NCBI GenBank assembly: GCA_022432975.1
Contig: CM039503.1
Coordinates: 44,844,655 to 44,908,654, forward strand
Direction: 5' to 3'
DNA from: Begonia masoniana
Taxonomy: Eukaryota > Streptophyta > Magnoliopsida > Cucurbitales > Begoniaceae
DNA length: 64,000 nucleotides
Shown: in pieces, positions 1 to 10,180 of the stretch
Numbering within the stretch: the stretch's first letter is position 1
Layout: every line of letters starts with the position of its first letter
The notes under the pieces: model-generated
What the model saw: only the letters and a program-made list of their open reading frames with translations
Databases searched by the model: none
What the model was told of the DNA's origin: nothing
Program-made: the position numbers and the translations under genes

Positions 1-2
1 TC

Positions 3-2465
3 AGAACCCGTTATGGACACTACGAATTCTTGGTCATGTCATTTGGACTGACCAATGCACCTGCAGCCTTTATGGACTTAATGAATCGAGTGTTTCGTGA
101 GTATTTGGAAAAATTTGTAATTGTGTTCATAGATGATATCCTGATATACTCACGGACTGAAGCTGACCATGCAGAGCATTTAAGAGTAGTTTTGACAAAA
201 TTGAAGGAGCACCAGCTTTATGCCAAATTGTCCAAGTGTGAATTTTGGTTGGACAAGGTTAATTCTCTGGGTCATGTAGTTTCTGCTAATGGCATTTCAG
301 TGGACCCGACCAAAATTCAGGCAGTAGAGGATTGGCCACAACCAAAGAATGCCAGTGAAGTCCGCAGTTTCCTTGGATTGGCAGGCTATTACAGAAAGTT
401 CACCAAAGGATTTTCTATGATAGCTAAGCCCCTGACGAATTTGACAAAGAAGGACAATAAGTATTCATGGACCGAAGCTTGTGAGGATAGCTTCCAGACA
501 TTGAAAGTGAAATTAACAACAGCCCCGGTATTGACCCTTCCAACCGAAGAAGGAAAGTTTAGCGTATTTTGTGATGCATCAAAAGTTGGTTTGGGCTGTG
601 TTTTGATGCAAGAAGGCAAGGTTGTAGCGTATGCCTGTAGGCAGTTAAAGAGTTATGAACAGAACTATCCCACCAATGATTTAGAATTAGCCGCTGTTGT
701 TTTTACTTTGAAGATATGGAGACACTATTTATATGGACAGCAGTGTGAGGTGTTTTCTAACCATAAAAGTCTGAGGTATCTCTTTACACAAAAGGAATTG
801 AACATAAGGCAGAGGCGTTGGTTGGAATTTGTCAAGGATTACGACTTTGAGATCAAGTATCACCCGGGTAAGGCTAACTCTGTAGCTGACGCTTTGAGCA
901 GGATGTCAACAACTATGCAACCCGTTGTGTCAACCATGTCTATACCTTTGAGGACAGAAGTTCAGAGGTTTGAATTGGAGTTGGAGATAGTTCCAGAGTT
1001 GTCAACTTTGCTCGCAAATTTGACCATTCAACCGACGGTTTTGGAAAAGATCAAAGAGGCACAACAGAAGAACTCTGAGGAGAATAACAGTATGATGAAC
1101 AAGGTGAAGGATACCACCTCCGAGTTTAGTCTTTCCAAGGATGGGATTCTGAGGTTTAGAAATAGATGGTATGTCCCTAATGATGAAGGATTACGTAAGT
1201 TAATCTTGGCTGAGGCACATTCGTCTCCCTTTTCTGTACATCCTGGCAACACCAAGATGTATCGAGACCTGAAGTTACTCTATTGGTGGCCAAACTTAAA
1301 GAGAGATGTTGCTAAGTATGTAGAGTCATGTTTGGTTTGCCAACAAGTTAAAGCCGAGCACCAACATCCAGGAGGTACCCTTCAGCCTCTACCTATTCCC
1401 GAGTGGAAGTGGGAACACATAGCTATAGATTTCGTCGTAGGATTACCTAAGACAACTAAGGGACATGATAGTATTTGGGTTGTGATTGATAGACTGACGA
1501 AATCAGCCCATTTCTTACCAGTAAGGACAACCTACTCGATGGACCAGCTTACTGATCTTTATGTACTAGAAGTTATTAGGTTGCATGGAATCCCTGCATC
1601 TATTGTCTCTGATCGTGACCCCAGATTCACCTCCCAGTTTTGGAAAGGTCTACAAGGCACACTTGGCACGAGGTTATCCTTCAGCACTGCCTTTCACGCG
1701 CAGACAGATGATCAATCGGAAAGGACTATTCAGATACTTGAAGATATGCTCAAGGCGTGTGTGCTAGATTTCCAGTCATCCTGGAGTCGATACTTACCTT
1801 TGGTTGAGTTCTCCTAAAATAACAGTTATCAGTCCACTATCAGAATGGCACCTTATGAAGCACTGTATGGCAGGAAATGTAGGTCACCTCTGTATTGGGA
1901 TGAGGTTGGGGAAGCAAAACTTCTAGGACCAGAACTTCTGCAGCAGATGTCTGAAAAGATTTCTGTTATTAGGAAGAGGATGGTGACCGCTCAGAGTCGA
2001 CAGAAGAGTTATGCAGACTGAAGAAGAAGAGACCTTGAGTTTTCTGTTGGGGATGAGGTTTTTCTAAAGATTTCGCCGTTTAAAGGAGTTTCAAGATTTA
2101 GTAAGAAGGGAAAGCTTAATCCACGATTCATTGGACCATTCCCTGTTTTGGCTAGAATCGGTAGTACAGCTTACAGACTGCAATTGCCTCCATCATTGGA
2201 TAAGGTTCACAATGTCTTTCATGTGTCAATGTTAAGGAAATGCATGCGAGATCTGACGCAAGTTATTCAGCCAACAGACATTGAGTTAGAACCGACATTG
2301 GTGTACAAAGAAAAGCCGGTGCAGATATTGGAATCTGCAGTTAAAACTCTGAGGAATAAAGAGATCCCACTGGTCAAAGTTTTATGGAAGAATCATGGCA
2401 TCGAAGAAGCCACTTGGGAGCGACGACAGGACATGTTAGACAAATATCCAGAGTTATTTGTTTGA
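3..2465 (+). pseudogene. Ty3 chromovirus (Tekay/Del-type) pol, 3' part
   Basis: This is the C-terminal half of a Ty3 polyprotein, cut by the window start inside reverse transcriptase. In one frame it shows the end of RT ([15 protein letters not shown], then catalytic FIDDIL), RNase H ([14 protein letters not shown]), an HHCC integrase zinc finger (HPGNTKMY to CLVCQQVK), an integrase core with [16 protein letters not shown] and QSER for the D,D,E triad, and a C-terminal chromodomain (EEATWERRQDMLDKYPELF) that marks chromoviruses. The frame is kept to the final stop at 2463-2465 and is broken only by TAA at 1815-1817 and TGA at 2019-2021. The RNase H motif usually reading DHKSL is NHKSL, so a catalytic Asp is probably lost. 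A purine tract and LTR follow directly. The clade call rests on motif resemblance. Confidence 0.93.
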
Positions 2466-2490
2466 TCAATTTTCGAGGGCAAAAATTTTG

Positions 2491-2506
2491 TTTAAGGAGG
2501 GGTGGA
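2491..2506 (+). other. Polypurine tract of the Ty3 element
   Basis: A purine-rich stretch (AAGGAGGGGTGGA) sits between the pol stop and the TGTAAC start of the LTR, where the plus-strand primer of an LTR retrotransposon belongs. It fixes the plus orientation of this element. Confidence 0.8.
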
Positions 2507-3630
2507 TGTAACAACCAAAATAACGACCAGGTAATTTCCTTAACCGTTTTAACGGTCGTGTTTAATTAATTTTTCCCGGTTTAGAATTTTATGCCGAGCT
2601 TAATTAATTACATGTGGATTTAAACTAGGTTGTGTGGCAAAGTTGTAATAATGGAGATTTGAGACCGGTATTTAAAGAAAATGGAAAGGGTTCAAACTTC
2701 ATTTAAACCACTGTAGCCGACATCTTCTACTCTCGGCGATTTCTTCTTTCCCAATCTCTTGCTCTCTGCTTTCAGCATACTCCCTTCGACGATCGATTTT
2801 CTCTGCCACTACTCGTCTACTCTGTGCCTGAGATATGCATTAGGCAATGTAGCTATCTGCTAGTTTATTTGCCCTGTTTTCTACTCGGCATTGGGGTTTT
2901 GGATTTTCCAATGGCCGACTAATAATAGGAACATTTGAAATCTAGAAGTGGTAATGTCTTTCTGAATCGATTTTTGGACACAAAACAACCAACCCTGAGT
3001 TATCGCTAATCGAATCTGTCTGTTTTGGGTTTTGGATTTCTAACTGCACAGAGGACTATACTAGGGATTCGGGAGTGACTTCAGCTACTAGATCCTAGGG
3101 TGACTTGTGATTAGGACTAATAGGATTTTGTTTTAACTACTGCAATGTGAATGTTTTAGGTGAAGAAGTTTGAAGAGAAAGGGAGCTCAAATCGCTAAGG
3201 AGACCAGGTAAGTGAATGTATAGGATTTCCGGCCAATAGGGCCCTACATCACAAGGATGCTAGGTAGTAACTGATATGACAATTAGAGGTTATTATGCTA
3301 CAGTCTAGTACTTATGTTGACGTTTAGTTTAATGGTAAGTTTTCATACTGGATGAATGTTCTATTCTGTAGCTTGAATGAGTTAAGAATTTCCATGTTCA
3401 TGCATCATCAATGTTTTATGCACATGAAAATGTTTTAAAAGCATGTTTTCTCATGAACAAGATAAGATGATAAAATCCCTGTAACGTGGTTGAGTGAGGG
3501 TTGGGGGCGGTTCGGCGTATGTCACAGTCCAAAGAAGGACATATGAAACGACCCGCAGTAGGGACCATGATCAAACTCACTGTCGAACCCCCTTTACCGG
3601 CACAAATCCTCTCTCATTCCACACAACTTA

Positions 3631-3790
3631 AATGATGAATATGAACAATGATATGAACAATGATTATGAACAATGATTACGAATGATGAATATGAACAAT
3701 GATTATGAACAATGATTACGAATGATGAATATGAACAATGATTATGGACAATGATTATGAATCATGATTATGGATGGTGATTATGAACAA
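3631..3790 (+). repeat. Tandem repeat (GAATATGAACAATGATTA-like) in LTR
   Basis: Imperfect short units built on ATGAACAATGATTA, in part arranged as higher-order copies containing TACGAATGATGAATATG. The array lies in the LTR body. No coding potential is seen. Confidence 0.8.
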
Positions 3791-4310
3791 GAAAAGACTT
3801 ATGACCATGTATTTCTCTGAAATGTGCATTCATGCATTCATGTTATTGTTGCATTCCTTACTAAGCATTAGGCTTATAGTTGAACCTTTTGATGTAGGTG
3901 AAGAGATAATAAGTGAGGATTCCCAATTCCAAGAGAACGCTTAAAGCTGGTTGCTGGAGGATGCTCAGTGTGACAGTGCAAGGCTAGATAGGCGATTAAG
4001 TTCTCTGGTTATGCTCATAGTAAGTCAGAAAAGTTTATGATGAACAAATGACTAAGTAGAAGAGAATTTCTTATAACAATGAGATTCGGATTTGAATGGT
4101 TTGACTTTAGAGTCTGAATACAACTTTAAGAATTATTGAATGGTTTGTGTTGCTTAAATCTTCCGCTATGCGTATTTTTGGATGAGTTTATGATCCTTAC
4201 TCTTTGAGGTTTATAGTTACTAAGTTAAGAATCGGGTGAATTGTGATATGTTCTATCGGATGAAGATGTTTGATGATTATAGTGTTTTACTGCCGTATGA
4301 TAGAAGCTGG

Positions 4311-4930
4311 ATGAGGCAATCATCCGGCTGACGTCATCGGCGGATGTCAAATGATGGAAGTTGAACGATTGAGTCTTCCGGATGACGTCACCGGAAGATG
4401 TAGTATGACGTCACCGGAAGATGTAGTATGTTTCCTCGCCAGATGATGTAAATGTTATTTTATCGTCTAGCGATCGGCAGATGTAGAGTGTTTATGCCAT
4501 CGGATGATGAAAGTGCTATTTTATCGTCTAGCGATCGGCAAATGTAGAGTGTTTAAGCCATCGGATGATGAAAGTGCTATTTTATCGTCTAGCGATCGGC
4601 AGATGTAGAGCGTTTAAGCTATCAGAAGATGTAAGTATAGTTTGTCGTCTAGTTACCTGATGATGTGAGGGTTATCTTGTCGTTTAGTGATCGAGTCATG
4701 TTTTAATTATTCACGTGAGGAGCACATATTCACCGGATGATGTCCCCTTATTTCATCGGATGATGTAGGGAGTTTCTTCACCGGATGGTATAAACATGGT
4801 TTTGTCGTCTAGTGACCGGTAGATGTGGTTTATTCCTCTACCGGTAGATGCAGTCTAAAGGTTTAAGTTTCCCTTCACCAGCCGATGCGCATTGTTCTGC
4901 CCGCCGGCAGATGTGTAATGTTTTCCTTTG
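4311..4930 (+). repeat. LTR array of about 61-bp CATCGG/TCGTCTAG units
   Basis: Units combine CGATCGGCAGATGTAGAG, a spacer, CATCGGATGATG and TTTTATCGTCTAG. The three best copies have CGATCGG at 4471, 4532 and 4593, a 61-bp period; the rest are more diverged. The proximal end (4325-4420) has TGACGTCA palindromes next to CCGG. Related arrays occur in several other LTRs of the window. Confidence 0.85.
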
Positions 4931-5422
4931 CCGAATGAGGCCTAGTGAATCGCGTATGACCTCTTGAGTTAAATTATGTTTCAAAAAGAAAAATAAAATA
5001 AAATACATTACTAATAATGAATAATATGTGAGTAATAAGAATTAAATGATTAAGAAAGATATGGATTATGTGACGATCTCTCTGGGGTCGTTACACCCAA
5101 TCTGGTACTACTCTCGCCGAAGCACTTTTAACTTCGGAGTTCTCATGGGATCCGTTGCCAATTGTGCTCCAAAACGCGTCTTACTATTTTGGGAGGGTCT
5201 TTTTACATATGTTTCATTTCCATATACTTCCCCAAGCGATTTGGGATTATGAGAACCACCACATTACGACCTACCCCCTTCACCGGTCTTTTTCCCGTGT
5301 GGACGCATCGCCATCCGGGTCCAGATCTAGTATATGAGCCAGTCGTGCACATATGGGTCATCACAATCACCCCCCCTCGGGGGCCCAACGTCCTCATTGG
5401 CCACATTTTTTGTTGGGTACAA

Positions 5423-5434
5423 GCTCCGATACCA
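5423..5434 (-). other. Primer-binding site (initiator tRNA-Met type) of the TRIM
   Basis: The minus strand reads TGGTATCGGAGC two bases inside the complete LTR. It differs at one base from the common plant TGGTATCAGAGC site and fixes the minus orientation of the element. Confidence 0.75.
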
Positions 5435-5524
5435 TTTGTAACGACCCATTTTTCCAGTAAGATATTGTCCGCTTTGGGGATTGGGCCGTCACCCAATATC
5501 CTCCCCTCACGGCTTTGTTTTGGC

Positions 5525-5617
5525 GAGGACTTCCCAGTCGGTCACCCAACCTGGTACTACTCTCGCCGAAACACTTTTAACTTCGGAGTTCTTATGAGAT
5601 CCGTTGCCAATTGTGCT
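5525..5617 (-). other. 5S rRNA-derived domain within Cassandra LTR
   Basis: Read on the minus strand this resembles plant 5S rRNA: a GGATCC-like GGATCTCAT, AACTCCGAAGTTAA, GGCGAGAGTAGTACCAGG, then GGGTGACC and TGGGAAGTCC. The last part covers the internal control region used by TFIIIA and RNA polymerase III. The match is degenerate and the 5' end of 5S is absent, so it is a retroelement domain rather than a ribosomal gene. A second partial copy lies at 5096-5168. Confidence 0.85.
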
Positions 5618-5814
5618 CCAAAACGCGTCTTACTATTTTGGGAGGTTCTCTTTACATATGTTTCATTTTCACATGTTTCCCCAAGCGATGTGGGATTGTG
5701 ACGACCCCCACATTACGACCTACCCCCTTCACCGGTCTTTTTCCCGCGCGGACGCACCGCCATCCGGGTCCGGATCCAGTATATGAGCCAGTCGTGCACA
5801 TATGGGTCATCACA

Positions 5815-6320
5815 CCTAATCTTGCTCGTCACTCACGGTCTCGAACCGAACCGAAAACAGGGCAAAAAAGAGGACTTACCGTTCGGTCCTGTGCGCGAAG
5901 ACGGCCGAAAATGGCAGCTCTAGAATCACCGACGTCGTCTGGCCGAAGAACGCCAGAAAAATGCGGTGAACAGACCGCCGATCGCCGCTCGCGCCTCCCT
6001 TCTCTGTTCGGGTCTTCGGCGCTCGAACGACAGAGTGGCTTCTTCAAAGCCATTCTGTTGTTTTTTAAAAAAATAAAATAAAACTATTTCCTATTAAAAC
6101 ATTAATCAAAATAACATTTACCGTTTTGCCCTCCCGTACATTCGGCCTCTTTGAAACCTAGTTAAATTTCGTCCTTCAATTATAAATTTTTCGTAAACTG
6201 ACCCTCACCCCGTACACGGTTTAAGTTCTCCAATTAGAATACCCGAACACAAATTAATTAACCGATTTAGTTCAACGAATTTATTAACTTAAATCGTTAA
6301 AAATTTTCTGGGGTATTACA
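5815..6320 (-). mobile_element. Minus-strand Ty3 LTR fragment
   Basis: The segment ends in GGGGTATTACA, the inverted start of a Ty3 LTR, and carries the AT-rich U3 and the GC-rich leader-like stretch seen in other minus LTRs here (for example 39660-40213). It is cut on its low-coordinate side by the Cassandra-type element. ORFs at 5829-6053 and 5611-6081 are unlikely to be genes. Confidence 0.65.
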
Positions 6321-6657
6321 TATATTGACGATAATGAGTCTTCTTACCGTTGAGAACGACATGCTCAAAATAGATTAAACTCAGCAAACTTGAATTTGAA
6401 GACCCTCATCAAAATCAATGATCAAAACGTTGAGAACTTGAACCTAGCGCAAAATGATTCCTTCTGGAAACCTCAAAAAATTAAAGGAATAAAGGATATT
6501 TGCATGTATAAGGAGAAGGCAAAAAACAATTATTTAATTAATTTTGCATGTATAAGAGAAAGCTCTCAACAATGAAGACATCGTTAATCAATTAAATAGG
6601 CAAATTAAATCCGATTTTTTTATATGTGTCTGCTAACTGATTTTTTTTTTTTTTTTT
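6321..6657. other. Unassigned sequence before assembly gap
   Basis: One plus frame stays open from about 6329 to 6575 except for a single TGA near 6353. It is Asn/Lys/Leu-rich and resembles no family I recognise; a decayed retroelement gag is possible. A 17-base poly(T) at 6641-6657 leads into the gap. Confidence 0.3.
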
Positions 6658-6757
6658 NNNNNNNNNNNNNNNNNNNNNNNNNNNNNNNNNNNNNNNNNNN
6701 NNNNNNNNNNNNNNNNNNNNNNNNNNNNNNNNNNNNNNNNNNNNNNNNNNNNNNNNN
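6658..6757. other. Assembly gap of 100 N
   Basis: Exactly 100 N, the usual placeholder for a gap of unknown size, directly after a T homopolymer. Confidence 0.99.
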
Positions 6758-7616
6758 CCCAAGATTTATTTATTTTCCCAATAATCAGGTATGGAGATGT
6801 TCCACGAAGATTTCAACCATACTTAAGCGCAAACCCGGTTTTCAACCATTTTGAAACTCCGGTAAATCCCGTATTTCTCCAAAAACCATCATAAATGCAT
6901 TAGGATTCTACTAACACTTTCCTGCTGCGAACGACTTATTTGACATATTATAAAAAATGCCATTAATATTATGAATTATAAAATCTGCGTAACCGGTGTT
7001 AAAAATTCCCAATCAGAATGGACAATCTACACTCAAAACCAAATCATGTTTTCATAGTCAGGATAATCCCAAACATGTCAAACATAACATTAATCATCAA
7101 CTTATAAATCCAAATAACATCTACAACTAACAATCATGTTTCATATCAGGATATCTCAAAAACATGTCAAAACATAAAGACTACACTTTTTTAAAATCTT
7201 CATCACATTCAACAACACCTTGTTCACTAAGACTTCACATACTGACATTTGTTAAACGCCTCATCGTGCACCAAATCGTGGCTGATTTGCTCCATCAACA
7301 TCGCCTATTCTTCTGTAAACTCAGAATTCACTTGCTGAAAACTCATCACCTACTCAAAACTCATCTATTCGCCTAATGCTAAATAAGTAAGCAAATATGA
7401 GGCATACTGAATTCATAAATCCTAATAATGTAGTTTCACTTGCCATCTTCATTTGTATTAAATGTTCGTTTCCCCTAGTTGATCCCCCTGTTCGTGGGAA
7501 GCGGATCACTTTTCCCAAAGTCTTTTCCCTGTTGATCCCCTTTCGATGGGAAGCAATCAATTTTTCCCAAAGTATTCCCATGTTTGATGGGAGCGATCAT
7601 TTTCACGAAATAGATA

Positions 7617-7618
<2 letters not shown>
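6758..7618 (-). mobile_element. Minus-strand Ty3 LTR fragment
   Basis: The stretch ACTCATCTATTCGCCTAATG followed by GATCCCCCTGTTCGTGGGAAG parallels 37800-37990 in the solo LTR at 36766-38836, in the same minus orientation. Both ends are missing: the gap on one side and a poly(T) junction on the other. No TSD or LTR end is visible. ORFs at 7164-7376, 7354-7581 and 7397-7678 are not supported. Confidence 0.65.

Positions 7619-7654
<36 letters not shown>
7619..7654. repeat. 36-base poly(T) homopolymer
   Basis: An uninterrupted run of 36 T joins the Ty3 LTR fragment to the truncated copia pol. Read on the minus strand it is poly(A) fused straight after the copia sequence encoding KIHTKE. Confidence 0.97.
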
Positions 7655-9351
7655 CTCCTTCGTATGAATTTTAACTAGTTTCCACAATGGTCGATCCATA
7701 ACTTCGCGTATCCAATGATATCAAATATCAATATGCTTCGTACGAGAATGGTACATGGAGTTCTTGCTCAAATCGAGAGCACTTTGACTGTTACAATGTA
7801 CCTTGTAGTCTTTCTGCTTCATTCCAAGTTCTTGGAGATATCGCTTTAGCCACAACATTTCTTTCCCAACTTCAGCGGCAGCAATATATTCTGCTTCTGT
7901 TGTGAATAAAGCAACGCACTTCTGCAGTCGTGACTGCCATGAGACAGCTCCCCCCCGCGAAAGTATAGATAAATCCTGAAGTAGATTTTCTACTATCAAT
8001 ATCTCCGGCCATATCTGCATCTGTATAGCCCTCTAAAATTGGATCTGCTCCCCCGTAACAGAGACATATTTTAGTAGTACCCTTTAGGTACCTGAGAATC
8101 TACTTTACCGCTTCCCAATGCTCCTTCCCGGGGTTGGAGAGAAAAAGACTTACCATTCCCACTGCATGAGCAATATCTGGTCTTGTACACACCATTGCAT
8201 ACATCAGACTTCCATTTGCTGAAGAATACGGTACTGATGACATTTTCCCGATCTCTTCCTTGGATGAAGGGCATGCACTCTTGCTCAACTTGAAATGATT
8301 GGCAAGTGGAATGCTGACTGGTTTGGCGTTGTTCATGTTGAACCTCTCGAGCACTCGTTCAATGTACTTCTCCTAAGATAACCATAACAGTAGATTGTTT
8401 CTGTCTCGAACAATCTGCATTCCCAAAATCTGTTGAGCTGGTCCCAAGTCCTTCATTTCAAAAGACTTAAAGAGTTCATTCTTCAGCTGACTAATTTTCG
8501 TTGCATCTCTTCCTACGATCATAATATCGTCTACATAAAGTAGAAGTGCAACGAAACTCCTGTCTGAAAATCTCTGAATGTAAACACACTCATATGCAGC
8601 AGTTTTCTTATAGTCTTGACTCACCATGCACGAGTCCAACTTTTTGTACCACTGTCTTGGTGCCTGCTTCAGACCGTACAAGCTTTTCTTAAGCTTGCAA
8701 ACAAGGTTATCACATAAAACCTCAAAACTTTCTGGCTGCTCCATATAGATTTCTTCTTTTAGATCTCCGTGAAGAAAAGCTGTTTTCACGTCCATCTGTT
8801 CGAGCTCTAAGTTCATACTTGCTACCAAGCCAAGTATAACTCGGATTGACGTCATCTTGACTACTGGTGAAAAAATCTCATCAAAGTCAATTCCTTTCTT
8901 CTGTTGGAATCCTTTGACTACCAATCGTGCTTTATATTTCATCACTTTTCCGCAGCCATCTTTGTTCAGCTTGAACACCCATTTGTTTCTAAGTGTCTTC
9001 TTCCATTTTGGAAGTTTACGATCTCATAAGTATGATTCTTCTGCACAGATTCCATTTCATCCTTCATTGCTAACAACCATTTTTCTTTATTCTTATGAAA
9101 TACTGCTTCTTGAAAACTCTCTGGTTCTTCATCTTCAGTAATCAAAAGGTACTCAGATTCTGTATATCTTTTAGATGGAATCCGTCCTCGTTCAGACCTA
9201 TGAACTTTTAGAATAGTCTGAGGAGATTCATCATCATTTGGGCCTTGTGATGGTTCTGGAACATCTGGCGGAGTGGGTTGTGGCTCCCCCTGCTCAACAA
9301 CCCCTTCTTCCTCATCTTCTGCTTCTGGCATGTCTTCTAGCACTATGTCAG
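7655..9351 (-). pseudogene. Ty1/copia (Tork-like) RT-RNase H fragment
   Basis: On the minus strand, from high to low coordinates, are an acidic linker (about 9320-9050), reverse transcriptase (KARLVVKGFQQKKGIDFDE, QMDVKTAFLHGDL, LYGLKQAPRQWYKK, catalytic YVDDIMI) and copia RNase H (TTEAEYIAAAE, SRTKHIDI, KIHTKE). Gag, protease and most of integrase are absent. RT and RNase H lie in several frames (8966-9351, 8373-8978, 8100-8354, 7721-8020), so there are indels and stops. The 5' side is cut by the LTR starting at 9352 and the 3' side by the poly(T). YVDD and KQAPRQW fit the Tork/Tnt1 group; the clade call is moderate. Confidence 0.88.
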
Positions 9352-9603
9352 TGTCACGAACCGAAATCCAACGGGCTGCGACTTTCGTAATCATGATCGT
9401 GTTCCTGTTCTTAACGCATATTTTTTTTTAATTTTAAAAAAACTACTTGAAAGAAACTTTACTAAAGCGATTGAGGGTCGCGCCTAAAACTCAATTGAAA
9501 TTCCTTGGAAATAAATTTAAAACAATTTAAGAATAGAAGAGGAATAAACTAGACGAGAGATAGCCTCGGTTTTAGGAACAAAAGCAGAAAACAAAACACA
9601 TGG

Positions 9604-9655
9604 GGCCGATCGATCGGCCATTACAGCCGATCGTTTGGCACCCTCTCGGGTGCCA
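9604..9655. repeat. Paired palindromes in LTR
   Basis: GGCCGATCGATCGGCC at 9604-9619 is a perfect 16-bp palindrome. TGGCACCC-TCTC-GGGTGCCA at 9636-9655 forms an 8-bp stem with a 4-base loop. Two more GATCGATC sites follow near 10330-10375. They lie about 250-300 bp from the LTR 3' end. Confidence 0.85.
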
Positions 9656-9689
9656 TACCAAAAATTCGCTCAGCCGATCGACATCAGCC

Positions 9690-10180
9690 GATTAACACCT
9701 ACGCTCCACATCGACCAATTTACATTTACGCTCAACATCGACTGATTTACATCTACGTTCAACATCAGCTGATTTACTTTTACACTCAACATCAGCCGAT
9801 TTAACATCAACACTCAACATCGACCGATTTACTTCTACACTCAACATCGGCCGATTTACTTCTACACTCAACATCAGCCGATTTAACATCAGCATTCAAC
9901 ATCGACCGATTTACTTCTACACTTAACATCAGCCGATTTAACTCAGTACTCAACATCTACAGATTTACTTCTACACTTAACATCAGCCAATTTACTTCTA
10001 CACTCAACATCGACCGAATTAACGTCTGCCGATTTAACCTCTGCCGATCGACTTCTACCGAATCAACATCCACTGATCAACATCGACCGATTAACATTTA
10101 CGCTCAACATCGACCGATTTAACATCTGCCGACCAACGTCAGTCGATTAATAACAATACTCGACATCAACCAATTTAACA
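9690..10180. repeat. 27-bp tandem array in LTR
   Basis: Imperfect copies of an approximately 27-bp unit (ACTTCTACACTCAACATCGG then CCGATTT), with CATCAGCCGATT and CATCGACCGATT variants. Because 27 is divisible by 3 it leaves a repetitive 67-residue minus-strand ORF (9692-9895), which is not a gene. Confidence 0.88.

Larger units (their letters stand above)
2507..5095 (+). mobile_element. 3' LTR of the Tekay-type element
   Basis: The LTR runs from TGTAACAACC to GGGTCGTTACA, inverted ends typical of Tekay LTRs, and is 2589 bp long. A TATTTAAAG box lies near 2667, followed by a pyrimidine-rich leader, so the transcript probably starts about 190 bp into the LTR. The 3' third holds tandem repeats. 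Stretches near 3480-3610 match, in reverse, the solo LTR at 24848-27272. The 5' LTR lies outside the window, so the TSD cannot be checked. Its 3' end cuts directly into the 5S-like part of a Cassandra-type element. Confidence 0.88.
5096..5814 (-). mobile_element. Cassandra-type TRIM with 5S-like LTRs, 3' LTR truncated
   Basis: Two copies of one sequence (5096-5365 and 5437-5814) flank a 71-bp internal segment. Reading the minus strand, the complete LTR (378 bp, TGTGATGACC to GGGTCGTTACA) is followed by a primer-binding site at 5434-5423, a tiny non-coding interior, a purine tract (GAGGGGGGTGAT, about 5378-5366) and the second LTR, cut by the Ty3 LTR ending at 5095. Each LTR holds 5S rRNA-like sequence in sense orientation. 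That combination is the hallmark of Cassandra, a non-autonomous terminal-repeat retrotransposon in miniature. The ORFs across it are chance. Confidence 0.88.

Noticed and set aside
5525..5617. Functional 5S rRNA gene
   Set aside because: The 5' part of 5S is missing, the match is degenerate, and the sequence lies within paired LTRs with a PBS and purine tract, as in Cassandra.
5162..6081. ORFs of 156 and 179 residues across the TRIM
   Set aside because: They read through 5S-like and LTR sequence on the strand opposite to the element.
9692..9895. 67-residue minus-strand ORF with internal repeats
   Set aside because: It is the translation of a 27-bp LTR tandem array, which stays open because the period is divisible by 3.
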